This document shows, one piece after another, positions 32,476 through 39,585 of a stretch of DNA of 64,000 nucleotides. Source of the DNA: an uncultured Oscillibacter sp. (GTDB lineage: Bacteria > Bacillota > Clostridia > Oscillospirales > Oscillospiraceae). Where the stretch lies: the NCBI GenBank assembly GCA_910578935.1, contig CAJTSM010000009.1, positions 1 through 64,000 of the forward strand. Direction: 5' to 3'. Every line of letters begins with the position of its first letter. Position 1 is the stretch's first letter. Position numbers and translations under genes: made by a program. The notes beneath the pieces are model-generated. The model did not search any database, was not told where the DNA came from, and saw only the letters and a program-made list of their open reading frames with translations.

Positions 32476-33534
32476 TTGCGAAGCGTTGAAGAGATCTATG
32501 AAAAGCTGCTGGCGGACTTTGGGGAGCGAGCCGGCTTTACGCCGGAGGCGGGCTGTGATCTGGCAGTCCGGCTGTGGGCTGCGGCGGCGGAGCTTCAGGC
32601 TCTGGAGCTCCAGGCGGACTGGGTGCTGGACCAGAGCTTTCCACAAACCGCCCAGGGAATCTATCTGGACCGCCATGGAGCCATGCGGGGCCTGAAGCGC
32701 CTGAAGGCCACCCGGTCAAAGGGCGTCCTGCGCTTTTCCGTGAAAACCGCTCCGGCCATGGACATTGCCATCCCGGCAGGGACTGTGTGCATGACGGCGG
32801 AGGAGGTCCGGGTTCAAACCACGCAGGACACGCTGCTTCAGGCGGGAACTCTGTACGCAGACGCCCCCGCCGAAGCTGTGGAGCCCGGCACAGGCGGCAA
32901 TGCGGTGCCGGGCTCCGTGCGTTTTCTGACGGCCTGCCCTCTGGCGGTGACGGGGGTGACCAACCCTGCCGCTTTCACCGGCGGCACGGATGAAGAAGAC
33001 GACCAAACCTTCCGAAGCCGTATTTTGGAGAGCTATCAACGCCTGCCCAACGGCGCCAACACGGCCTGGTATGAAACCACGGCCATGCGCTGCCCGGGCG
33101 TGACGGCGGCTAAAGCCGTGGGCCGGGCGGAGGGCCCGGGGACGGTGAATGTCTATGTCACCGGAGAAAACGGATTGCCGGATGAAGCGCTGCTGGCAAA
33201 CGTGCAGGCCGAGCTTCAAGAAAAACGGGAAATTGCAGTCACGGTAAAGGTCCTGTCCCCCACCAGCAGGACCGTAAACGTAGCGGTACAGGTGGCGCCC
33301 AAAGACGGTGCGGACAAGGAGGCGGTGCTGGAAGCCGCGCGGCAGGCTATTGCCGGTTTTTTCAGCGGGCGGCTGCTGGGCAAGGCGCTGCTTTTGGCGG
33401 AACTTGGAAATAGGCTTTACCGCCTGGAGGGTGTAGAAAACTATCGCTTCATCGCCCCGGCGGAGGACATTCCGGCAGACAGTACGGTACTGCCGGTGCT
33501 GGGGTCGCTGGAAGTGACGGAGTTGGAGGCGTAA
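32476..33534 (+). CDS. Baseplate J-like protein (wedge, XkdT type)
   Basis: A 352-residue baseplate wedge protein of the gpJ/gp6 family. Characteristic stretches: GTVCMTAEEVRVQT, FTGGTDEEDDQTFRSRILES and YQRLPNGANTAWYETTAM (about 170-205). The start is TTG 32476 after AAAGGGGG; there is no in-frame ATG near enough. It forms the wedge ring with the gp25-like and YmfQ-like proteins. Confidence 0.9.
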   Translation: MRSVEEIYEKLLADFGERAGFTPEAGCDLAVRLWAAAAELQALELQADWVLDQSFPQTAQGIYLDRHGAMRGLKRLKATRSKGVLRFSVKTAPAMDIAIPAGTVCMTAEEVRVQTTQDTLLQAGTLYADAPAEAVEPGTGGNAVPGSVRFLTACPLAVTGVTNPAAFTGGTDEEDDQTFRSRILESYQRLPNGANTAWYETTAMRCPGVTAAKAVGRAEGPGTVNVYVTGENGLPDEALLANVQAELQEKREIAVTVKVLSPTSRTVNVAVQVAPKDGADKEAVLEAARQAIAGFFSGRLLGKALLLAELGNRLYRLEGVENYRFIAPAEDIPADSTVLPVLGSLEVTELEA

Positions 33535-33535
33535 C

Positions 33536-34117
33536 ATGTACGAATCGTATTTGCGGGCGCTGCTGGCCCCGCTGGGCGTCTACCGGCTGGACCGGGACTC
33601 CCTCAGCGGCGCGGAGCTCTATGCTCTTGGGAAAAGCCTGGACGCCTTGTCCGGCCATTTGGAAACGGTGGAACGAGAAAGCCTCACGGCGACGGCAGAG
33701 GGCGAAGGACTGCGCCGCCGGGAATCGCTGTTCCTCCGCCGGCCCGCCTCCACGACGCTGAAAGAGCGCCGGGCGGCCATAGCGGCCCTGCTCCAGATCG
33801 ATGGCGACAGCCTGACACCGGAGGCCATCAACCGCACCATCAGCGGCTGCGGCATCCGGGCCAGGGCAATCGAAACGGGAACCAATCAGGTCCTGGTTGA
33901 ATTCCCCGATACGGCGGGTGTTCCTCAGGATTTTGAACAAATCGAAAAAATTATCATGGACATTCTCCCCTGTCACCTGGGCGTGGAATTCCGCCTGCGC
34001 TATCTCACCTGGGCGGTGTGCCACCAGGCGGCGTACACCTGGGACATTGTAGCGGAACAGCATTATAATTGGAGAAGCTTTCAGCTGGCCGTTCCCCCGG
34101 AGAAAGAGGATGTCTGA
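33536..34117 (+). CDS. YmfQ/DUF2313-like tail protein (XkdU type)
   Basis: A 193-residue protein, last gene of the module, starting one base after the baseplate J stop. The N-terminal helix and the ERRAAIAALLQIDGDSLTPE segment match the YmfQ/XkdU family, which links wedges to fibres. No fibre or receptor-binding gene follows, so the particle's target specificity is not encoded here, or the fibre is encoded elsewhere. Confidence 0.82.
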   Translation: MYESYLRALLAPLGVYRLDRDSLSGAELYALGKSLDALSGHLETVERESLTATAEGEGLRRRESLFLRRPASTTLKERRAAIAALLQIDGDSLTPEAINRTISGCGIRARAIETGTNQVLVEFPDTAGVPQDFEQIEKIIMDILPCHLGVEFRLRYLTWAVCHQAAYTWDIVAEQHYNWRSFQLAVPPEKEDV

Positions 34118-34129
34118 CGGCATAAAATC

Positions 34130-34343
34130 GGGCCCGGCGGTCAGCCGGGCCCTCAGGCTGTCAAAAAATATTTTTTGACAGCCTGAGGAAGTTTTCAAAA
34201 CTTCGCGGAAGTTCTGAAAACTTCCTTACAATCCGAATGGCGCAGGAAACCCTTCCTGGGTTTCCCGCGCACACCCTTCCTTCCCGTCCGATCCGTTTTC
34301 CGTCCTTTCTCGTAGGCTAAGGGCCCGGCGGTCAGCCGGGCCC
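34130..34343 (+). repeat. Terminator-flanked hairpin repeat, family A, copy 2 (best preserved)
   Basis: A 23-base GC-rich hairpin at 34130-34152 is repeated exactly at 34321-34343. The first copy is preceded by AAAA and the second followed by TTTT. Between them a 168-base element begins TCAGGCTGTCAAAAAATATT with a perfect stem to AATATTTTTTGACAGCCTGA, then a GGAAGTTTTC-type stem, then the core GGAAACCC-TTCCT-GGGTTTCC and ACCCTTCCTTCCCGTC, and ends GTAGGCTAA. It follows the last phage gene by 12 bases in its sense direction. Confidence 0.78.
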
Positions 34344-34568
34344 CTTTTCCTGTTCATGAAGTTCTTTCCGCCGGCCATTCAACTCTTCTTCGATCAAACA
34401 GGCCCCGATCTCAAACGCCTTAATCCGCCGTTCTGTCAGGGTAAGCTGGGACTTATACCGCTCTGGGTTTTCCTTTTCCCGGAACGTTTTGGCGGTTTCC
34501 CGCAGCTTGTGCAGGGTGGAGTCAATCTGCCGTTTCGCTTCGGCTAGGTCCTCCTTTGAAAATCTCAC
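34332..34568 (-). CDS. Small helical protein of unknown function
   Basis: A 78-residue, strongly charged, two-helix coiled-coil-like protein (SKEDLAEAKRQIDSTLHKLR; RYKSQLTLTERRIKAFEIG). No membrane segment or known motif. The start is GTG 34568, with GGGAGGA 10 bases upstream. The final residues (EKGPG) and the stop lie inside the duplicated terminator hairpin of the repeat at 34130-34343, so the gene end was created or changed by that repeat, or the hairpin originally belonged to this gene. Confidence 0.6.
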   Translation of the reverse strand: MRFSKEDLAEAKRQIDSTLHKLRETAKTFREKENPERYKSQLTLTERRIKAFEIGACLIEEELNGRRKELHEQEKGPG

Positions 34569-34639
34569 AATTCCGTAATCCTCCCATCACATCCGCAAAT
34601 TTCAACGGCAAAAACCAGAACCCGCCCCCTTGACGCCGC

Positions 34640-34730
34640 GGAGAGGCGGGTGTATGCGGCTGCGCCCGCAGGCGCGTCTCAGCGTGCAGCTTCCGCAAGC
34701 GGCTCTTGGCGCGGAGATAACCCCATGAGG
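34640..34730 (-). repeat. GC-rich intergenic repeat, family D, copy 1
   Basis: On the minus strand this stretch (GGGGTTATCTCCGCGCCAAG, then AGCCGC, and ACGCGCCTGCGGGCGC) aligns with 57646-57720 on the plus strand. It lies between the tRNA-Leu cluster and the 78-residue protein gene. The rest of 34569-34789 contains only further small inverted repeats (for example CATGAGG/CCTCATG). Confidence 0.5.
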
Positions 34731-34789
34731 GGCCTCTCCTCATGTTCAATAAGCCCGCCGCCAGCGGCCTGTTTGCGCAGCAAACCGAT

Positions 34790-34838
34790 GCACCAGAAGG
34801 GAAAAGACAGGCAATGCCTGTCTTTTCCCTTCTGGTGC
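34790..34838 (-). terminator. Perfect 49-base palindrome at the end of the tRNA-Leu operon
   Basis: Two 23-base arms with a 3-base loop. The right arm covers the CCA end of the first tRNA-Leu (34833-34838), so the tRNA tail itself is part of the stem. GGGAAAAGACAGGC/GCCTGTCTTTTCCC is the core. The stem should stop transcription, and may compete with folding of the tRNA 3' end before processing. Confidence 0.65.
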
Positions 34839-34920
34839 GCGAGGCGGGACTTGAACCCGCACGTCCGTAAAGGACACTAGAACCTGAATCTAGCGAGTCT
34901 GCCAATTCCACCACTCGCGC
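34833..34920 (-). tRNA. tRNA-Leu (CAG)
   Basis: 88 bases including encoded CCA. Acceptor GCGCGAG pairs with CTCGCGC. The anticodon loop is TTCAGGT within CTAGA/TCTAG, giving anticodon CAG, and a long variable arm as expected for leucine follows. Identical in sequence to the next copy. Confidence 0.95.
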
Positions 34921-34950
34921 GCATCTTTATAAACTTGTCGGGCCTTTCGG

Positions 34951-34991
34951 AAAAATGAAAGGGTCCCGTCCCGGTCAGACGGGACCCTTTC
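34951..34991 (-). terminator. Intrinsic terminator between the two tRNA-Leu (CAG) genes
   Basis: GAAAGGGTCCCGTC pairs with GACGGGACCCTTTC (14 bp, 7-base loop), followed on the minus strand by ATTTTTCC. It should stop or reduce transcription into the distal tRNA copy. Confidence 0.75.
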
Positions 34992-34995
34992 GTTC

Positions 34996-35083
34996 TGGTG
35001 CGCGAGGCGGGACTTGAACCCGCACGTCCGTAAAGGACACTAGAACCTGAATCTAGCGAGTCTGCCAATTCCACCACTCGCGC
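34996..35083 (-). tRNA. tRNA-Leu (CAG), second identical copy
   Basis: 88 bases with encoded CCA, same sequence as 34833-34920: acceptor GCGCGAG/CTCGCGC, anticodon loop TTCAGGT (CAG). Tandem duplication suits the high use of CTG codons in this GC-rich genome. Confidence 0.95.
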
Positions 35084-35112
35084 ATGGTGTAGGGCCTCCT
35101 GAAGGGGACCTT

Positions 35113-35198
35113 TGGTGCGGCTGACGGGACTTGAACCCACACGTCGAATCGACACCAGCACCTCAAGCTGGCCTGTCTACCAGTTCCAGCACAGCCGC
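35113..35198 (-). tRNA. tRNA-Leu (GAG)
   Basis: 86 bases with encoded CCA. Acceptor GCGGCTG pairs with CAGCCGC. The anticodon loop TTGAGGT sits within CCAGC/GCTGG, giving anticodon GAG. It is the first tRNA of the operon. Confidence 0.95.
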
Positions 35199-35234
35199 GT
35201 AAACGTTGCATCCCCCAAAAAAGACTGCTTGATT

Positions 35235-35263
35235 ATTATAGCCGGGACCGCCCCGGTTGTCAA
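35235..35263 (-). promoter_or_regulatory. Consensus sigma-A promoter of the tRNA-Leu operon
   Basis: On the minus strand: TTGACA (35263-35258), exactly 17 bases, TATAAT (35240-35235), both matching the consensus, about 40 bases before the first tRNA. The spacer is GC-rich near the -10, as in stringent-controlled promoters. Confidence 0.85.
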
Positions 35264-35311
35264 CACCCATTTTCCGTTTTTCCCGATTTTTTTCCTGGGA
35301 GAAACCGCCCC

Positions 35312-35344
35312 GGCCCCTCCGCCCGGCCGCGGAGGGGCCGCCTT
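35312..35344. terminator. GC-rich hairpin at the 3' end of the sirtuin gene
   Basis: GGCCCCTCCGC pairs with GCGGAGGGGCC around a 6-base loop, 15 bases after the sirtuin stop on the minus strand. A CCTTTT run follows on the plus strand; on the minus strand the T-tract is poor. Probably a terminator in at least one direction. Confidence 0.55.
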
Positions 35345-35354
35345 TTCCAAAGGC

Positions 35355-36071
35355 CTACAGCTGGGCCATCACTTCGCCGATGGGATCCGTGATGACCAGC
35401 CCGGCGGAGAGGTCCCGGGCCACGGCGGATTTGTTGATGAGGGCCAGCCGGGTTCCCTGGAAGTAGTTGATGAGCCCCGCGGCGGGCCAGACATTCAGGG
35501 ATGTGCCGCCGATGATCAGCAGGTCCGCCCTGGCGATGGAATTCACCGCGTCGTTCATGACGGACTGGTCCAGGCCCTCTTCATAGAGCACCACATCCGG
35601 CTTTACCACGCCGCCGCAGTCACAGCGGGGCACGCCGCTTCCGTTCAGAATAAAATCCAGGCCATAGAACTTCCCGCACCGCTCACAGTAGTTCCGGTGG
35701 ACGCTGCCGTGAAGCTCGCAGACATGTTTGCTCCCCGCCGCCTGGTGAAGGCCGTCGATGTTCTGGGTGACCACAGCGGTAAGCTTCCCCGCCGCCTCCC
35801 ACTCCGCCAGCTTCCGGTGGGCGGCGTTGGGCTTGGCCTCGGGGATAAGCATCTTTGCCCGGTAGAAACGGAAAAACTCCTCAGGGTTGCTTTTATAGAA
35901 CGTATGGCTTAAAATGGTTTCCGGCGGATACTTCCACTCCTGATGGTAGAGTCCGCCGGTGGAGCGGAAATCCGGAATCCCGGACTCCGTGCTGACTCCG
36001 GCCCCGCCGAAAAAGGCGATGGCCCTGGATTCCGCCACCCAGGCCTTCAGCGTCTCGACTGCTTCCGTCAT
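35355..36071 (-). CDS. NAD-dependent protein deacetylase, SIR2 family
   Basis: A 238-residue cytoplasmic sirtuin that removes acyl groups from lysine with NAD consumption. NAD-binding GAGVSTESGIPDFRS (23-37), QNID (103-106), catalytic His121 in ELHGS, and a zinc site C129-x2-C132 with C150-x-C152 are all intact. The tail motif GGTSLNVWPAAGL is typical. GGGAGG lies 8 bases before the ATG. It is divergent from the ArsC-like gene, with a shared TATTATAATA region between. Confidence 0.95.
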   Translation of the reverse strand: MTEAVETLKAWVAESRAIAFFGGAGVSTESGIPDFRSTGGLYHQEWKYPPETILSHTFYKSNPEEFFRFYRAKMLIPEAKPNAAHRKLAEWEAAGKLTAVVTQNIDGLHQAAGSKHVCELHGSVHRNYCERCGKFYGLDFILNGSGVPRCDCGGVVKPDVVLYEEGLDQSVMNDAVNSIARADLLIIGGTSLNVWPAAGLINYFQGTRLALINKSAVARDLSAGLVITDPIGEVMAQL

Positions 36072-36121
36072 AATGATCCCTCCCCGTGTATTATAATAGA
36101 ATTGTTTAAGGAGAACCGCCC

Positions 36122-36457
36122 ATGAACATTCAGATCTTCGGCTCCTCCAAGTGCTTTGACACCAAGAAGGCCCAGCGCTGGTTTAAGGAGCGCCGCATCA
36201 AGTTTCAGTACATCGATCTCCCCTCAAAGGGATTATCCCCCCGGGAGTACCAATCCGTCAAGCAGAAAATTGGCTTTGAGGCCCTGGTAAACACAAAATG
36301 CCGGGCCTATGAGGACCTGTACATGGCCTATGTCACGCCCGCCGCCCGGGAGGAAAAGCTGTTGGAAAATCCGGTCCTTTTCCAAACCCCTATTGTCCGC
36401 AACGGCAAAGAAGCCACGGTGGGTTATCATCCCGAGGTCTGGGAAACATGGGAATAA
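36122..36457 (+). CDS. ArsC/Spx-family thioredoxin-fold protein
   Basis: A 111-residue protein. The N-terminal IFGSSKCFDTKKAQRWFKER has a single redox Cys (C11) in a CxxT setting, as in the ArsC/YffB group, and the cis-Pro stretch TPIVRNGKEATVGYHP is present. It likely acts as a glutathione- or thiol-linked reductase or regulator; arsenate activity is not supported because no ars genes are near. AAGGAG lies 8 bases before the ATG. It overlaps the next gene by 10 bases. Confidence 0.85.
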   Translation: MNIQIFGSSKCFDTKKAQRWFKERRIKFQYIDLPSKGLSPREYQSVKQKIGFEALVNTKCRAYEDLYMAYVTPAAREEKLLENPVLFQTPIVRNGKEATVGYHPEVWETWE

Positions 36458-37335
36458 CCGGGGATAAAAACCCGCAACCTGAGACGAAAGCTGGTGACAC
36501 GCCTATGACCCGCAAGCTGCCCCGGGGAATCTATCTTCTGATCCAGCGCTACTTCCGCCACGGCGTGGGGGTCCAAAGCGCCGCCCTGGCCTTTTACCTG
36601 CTGTTTATGATCTTTCCGTTTCTCATCTTCATCAGCGCCCTGCTGGGCCTGCTGGATTTGAACGTCACCGCCATCCTCCTGGCCCTGGGGGAGTTTCTGC
36701 CCCGGGACGTGGTGGACATCGTCCGGGCCTACTTGCTCCACGTGGGTCAAAACCCCAGTCCCAAACTGATGGTGTTCGGCCTGTTCTTCTCCATCTGGTT
36801 TCCCATGCGGGCCACCAACGCCCTGATGGTTTCCGTCCGGACGGCCTACCACCTGGGTCCCCCCAAGCGGGCGGCGGTCCACCGGCTGAAAACCCTGCTC
36901 TACACCATGGTGCTGATCTCCGCCATCGCCCTGACCCTGGCCCTCATGACCATCGGCGACCGGCTGCTGGGCTACGCCGTGGGAAACTTCCGCCTGCCGC
37001 TGTTTCTGGCGGAGCTGTGGGCCCGGATGCGCTTCCCGGCGGCGGCGGTGGTGGGCTACTTCGCCCTCTTCTTCCTCTACGCCCTGGCCCAGGACGTCCG
37101 GCGGCCCTGGCGGGACCTGTGGCCCGGAACCCTGGCGGCCCTGGCAGCCTGGATGGCCCTAAGCTGGCTGTACGCCATGTATGTGGACAACTTCGCCAAT
37201 TACTCCCTGCTCTACGGCTCCATCGGCACCGTGGTGGTGTTGATGATCTGGCTGTACATGTCCGCAAACGTCTTGATCCTGGGGGCGGAACTCAACGGCA
37301 CTCTGGTGGCGATGCGAAAAGAGCAGGGAGCATGA
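36448..37335 (+). CDS. YihY/BrkB family inner membrane protein
   Basis: A 295-residue protein with six membrane helices (about 45-67, 95-115, 145-165, 190-212, 225-245, 255-278) and the family signatures GVQSAALAFYLLFMIFPFLI and NYSLLYGSIGTVVVLMIWLY. The role is unsettled: once called ribonuclease BN, now simply a membrane protein of unknown transport. The start at 36448 overlaps the ArsC-like gene and has GAGG upstream; ATG 36505 is possible but has no ribosome site. Confidence 0.88.
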   Translation: MGITGDKNPQPETKAGDTPMTRKLPRGIYLLIQRYFRHGVGVQSAALAFYLLFMIFPFLIFISALLGLLDLNVTAILLALGEFLPRDVVDIVRAYLLHVGQNPSPKLMVFGLFFSIWFPMRATNALMVSVRTAYHLGPPKRAAVHRLKTLLYTMVLISAIALTLALMTIGDRLLGYAVGNFRLPLFLAELWARMRFPAAAVVGYFALFFLYALAQDVRRPWRDLWPGTLAALAAWMALSWLYAMYVDNFANYSLLYGSIGTVVVLMIWLYMSANVLILGAELNGTLVAMRKEQGA

Positions 37336-37359
37336 AAAAAGGATGCCCGGCGCTCTCCG

Positions 37360-37716
37360 TCATTCAATCGGGAGTCCGTGCTGCTTCAGGAAGGAGAGCT
37401 TATCCCAATAGCCCCTTTGAAATATGATTTTTCCCTTTACCACCTGGAAAAATCCGCACCCCCGCAGACCCAGCGGGTCCCGCCACTCCAAAATCGCCCA
37501 CTGTCCGTCTTCAAACAGGTTTTCCACAATGCAGGCCATCTTGACGGCGGAGAACTCCTCCGCGAACATCTCCCGAATGGCGGCGCGGCCGCAGACCGGC
37601 TCGTTGGCCACCTGGTGGTTCACTGCGTCTTCACCGTACAGGGCGGAAATGGTTTCCGCATCTCTTTCGTTAAAAGCGTCTACCCACAATTGAACAACTT
37701 CCTTTGGTCTTAGCAT
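37360..37716 (-). CDS. SnoaL/NTF2-like small protein
   Basis: A 118-residue alpha+beta-cone protein (EVVQLWVDAFNERDAETISA; YGEDAVNHQVANEPVCGRAA). Family members are small cyclases, isomerases or ligand-binding proteins of very varied role. ATG 37716 was chosen for AGGAGG 11 bases upstream. It is convergent with the YihY gene and has no operon partners. Confidence 0.8.
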   Translation of the reverse strand: MLRPKEVVQLWVDAFNERDAETISALYGEDAVNHQVANEPVCGRAAIREMFAEEFSAVKMACIVENLFEDGQWAILEWRDPLGLRGCGFFQVVKGKIIFQRGYWDKLSFLKQHGLPIE

Positions 37717-37889
37717 CCTACGTCTCTCCTCCTTCAAATTGGATTTACAGGCATTAAGTATAGCATGATTTCAAGCATTTGAAAAGGCTGCCGTCCCATT
37801 TGACAGCCTGCCCGCTCCTCCGAGAGAAGGGGGCATTTTTATTCTCCGGCCCACGCTTTTCCAAATTCGGTCCCCCGCCGGGCTTCCAT

Positions 37890-37918
37890 GGATAACCTCC
37901 CTGTTCCCGCATATACTA
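37890..37918 (+). promoter_or_regulatory. Candidate sporulation (sigma-G/F-like) promoter of the SpoVAF-like gene
   Basis: GGATA (37890-37894), 15 bases, then CATATACTA (37910-37918), close to the sigma-G pattern GnATA-N15-CATnnTA though the -10 is not exact. It lies about 30 bases before the gene. The forespore role of SpoVAF makes this plausible. Other parts of 37717-37889 show no clear signal. Confidence 0.4.
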
Positions 37919-37940
37919 CCTCCATTTCCAGGAGGTGCGC

Positions 37941-39359
37941 ATGGGAACACTATCTGATAATTACACGGACAACGTCCGGCTCTTCGACAAGGCCCTGGGT
38001 GTGGGGCGCAGTGTGGACATGGTGAGCCGGGATTATATCATTGGCGGCCGCCGGGCCCGGATCTGGGTGGTGGACGGCTACGGTCTGGACGAAACGCTGG
38101 AGCGCATGGGGGCCTTCTGGCTCTCCCGTCCTGAAAACGCCCTGGAGGGGCTGACGGACATGCAGGACTTCGCCGACCGCCTTATCTCCTTCTCTGAGGT
38201 GGATGTGGGCTTCGACCCGGATCAGCTGATCACTTCCGTCCTTATGGGCAAGACTCTGCTCCTGGTGGAGGGCCTCCGGGGCGGCGCTCAGATCGACGCG
38301 AAGAACTACCCCAGCCGGGGTGTGGACGAGCCCCCGGACGGCAAGGTCCTCCGGGGCTCCCACGACGGCTTTGTGGAGGCGGTGGTGCCCAATATGGCCC
38401 TGCTCCGCCGCCGCATCCGGGACCCCCATCTCACCATGGAGGGTCTGAAGGTGGGCAGGCGCTCCCACACCGACGCGGTGCTCTGCTACCTGGACGACAA
38501 GGCGGACCCGGCCCTGCTGGACGCCATCCGGGAGAAGCTGAACGGCATCGACGTCAACTCCCTCTCCATGGCCCAGGAGAGCGTGGCGGAGGCCATCCGG
38601 CCCAAGCAGTGGTACAACCCCTTTCCCAAGGTCCGCTATACCGAGCGGCCCGACAGCGCCGCCGCCAGCATCATGGAGGGCAACGTGGTGCTGATGGTGG
38701 ACAACTCCCCGTCGGTGATGATCCTGCCCACCACCTTTTTTGACTTCACCCAGGAGGCCAACGAGTTTTACTTCCCGCCGTTGGTGGGGTCTTACCTCCG
38801 GCTGCTGCGGATCATTGTTTTCCTGATTTCCCTGCTCATCACCCCCACTTGGTATCTGATGGTAAAGGAATCCGGGCGGCTGCCGGAGTGGCTGGAGTTT
38901 TTGTCCTCCCCGGAGCCCGCGGCCCTGGGGCTCTTGTGGCAGCTGCTGGTGGTGGAGTTCCTGGTGGATGTTCTCAAGCTGGCGTCGCTGAACACGCCGG
39001 ACTCCCTGTCCAACTCCTTCTCCATGCTGGGGGCGCTGATTTTGGGCGACTTCGCCGTCCAGGCCGGGTGGCTGGGGCCGGAGGTGCTGGTGTATATGGC
39101 CTTCGTGTCCGTCGCCAGCTTCGCCCAGCCCAGCTATGAAATGGGCTACGCCTTCAAGCTCCTCCGGGTGGTCCTGCTGCTGCTGACGGCGGCCTTTGAC
39201 GTCTGGGGCTACGGTCTGGGGATTCTGGCCATCCTGATTCTGCTGGCCACGACGAAACCCCTGGTGGGCCGGGGCTATCTCTATCCCCTGATCCCCTTCC
39301 ACGGCAAGGCCCTGTGGCGCCTCCTGGTGCGGGAGCCCATCAGCCGGGAGAATACGTGA
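37941..39359 (+). CDS. Spore germination protein, GerA/SpoVAF family
   Basis: A 472-residue protein with a cytoplasmic N-terminal domain (about 1-280) and a C-terminal membrane domain of four or five helices (about 288-455). The segment PDSAAASIMEGNVVLMVDNS followed by SVMILPTTFFDFTQ is the GerA/SpoVAF hallmark. The short N-terminus (NYTDNVRLFDKALGVGRS) fits SpoVAF rather than GerAA. It would sit in the spore inner membrane and assist dipicolinic acid transport or germination. AGGAGG lies 5 bases before ATG 37941. No spoVAA-AE genes flank it, so it stands alone. Confidence 0.85.
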   Translation: MGTLSDNYTDNVRLFDKALGVGRSVDMVSRDYIIGGRRARIWVVDGYGLDETLERMGAFWLSRPENALEGLTDMQDFADRLISFSEVDVGFDPDQLITSVLMGKTLLLVEGLRGGAQIDAKNYPSRGVDEPPDGKVLRGSHDGFVEAVVPNMALLRRRIRDPHLTMEGLKVGRRSHTDAVLCYLDDKADPALLDAIREKLNGIDVNSLSMAQESVAEAIRPKQWYNPFPKVRYTERPDSAAASIMEGNVVLMVDNSPSVMILPTTFFDFTQEANEFYFPPLVGSYLRLLRIIVFLISLLITPTWYLMVKESGRLPEWLEFLSSPEPAALGLLWQLLVVEFLVDVLKLASLNTPDSLSNSFSMLGALILGDFAVQAGWLGPEVLVYMAFVSVASFAQPSYEMGYAFKLLRVVLLLLTAAFDVWGYGLGILAILILLATTKPLVGRGYLYPLIPFHGKALWRLLVREPISRENT

Positions 39360-39369
39360 ACAAGACGCA

Positions 39370-39444
39370 GGCCGCCGAAGGCGGCGGCCCCTACGGGTAT
39401 TTCCTCAAAAGGCGTAACCGTAGGGGCCGCCCCCTGGGCGGCCC
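39370..39444 (+). repeat. GC-rich palindromic repeat, family C, copy 1
   Basis: Begins 10 bases after the SpoVAF-like stop. Nested arms: GGCCGCC/GGCGGC, GGCCCCTACGG/CCGTAGGGGCC, and GGCCGCCC/GGGCGGCC. Aligns with 44729-44790, which sits 8 bases after the carB-dapF stop. Intergenic elements with a GTAGGGGC core are common in gut clostridia. Confidence 0.65.
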
Positions 39445-39556
39445 GTTTCCTGAAACCGCCGGACCCCCCCAGAGGAACAGGCGCCGCCCTCCACGTTTTC
39501 ACCAAAAAGTCATACCTTTCACCGCTAAACTTTGCCGCCGGGAAATCAATCCAGGA

Positions 39557-39585
39557 TTGACGCTGAGGGCGAAAACCCTCATAAT
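39557..39585 (+). promoter_or_regulatory. Sigma-A promoter of the carA-carB/dapF operon
   Basis: TTGACG (39557-39562), 17 bases, CATAAT (39580-39585), about 40 bases before carA. The spacer contains a GAGGG/CCCTC inverted repeat that overlaps the promoter. No PyrR-type leader, T-box or attenuator was recognised. Confidence 0.6.

Larger units (their letters stand above)
21509..34117 (+). mobile_element. Compact contractile-tailed phage module lacking a tape measure, lysis genes and integrase
   Basis: Seventeen genes on one strand with many start/stop overlaps run in PBSX/Mu-like order: terminase small and large, portal, protease, major capsid, three connector-type proteins, sheath, tube, two short proteins, LysM hub-associated protein, gpD-like hub, spike, gp25-like wedge, baseplate J, and YmfQ. 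A tape-measure gene normally lies between the chaperone and LysM genes; here only 237 codons of low-complexity protein occupy that place. No integrase, repressor, holin, endolysin, fibre or replication gene is found, and codon use resembles the flanks. The ends are addB and a repeat beside the tRNA-Leu cluster. This suggests a domesticated or defective particle, possibly of gene-transfer type. Confidence 0.85.

Noticed and set aside
34790..34838. CRISPR-like or inverted-repeat insertion end
   Set aside because: A single palindrome next to a tRNA with no spacers and no second copy; best read as a terminator.
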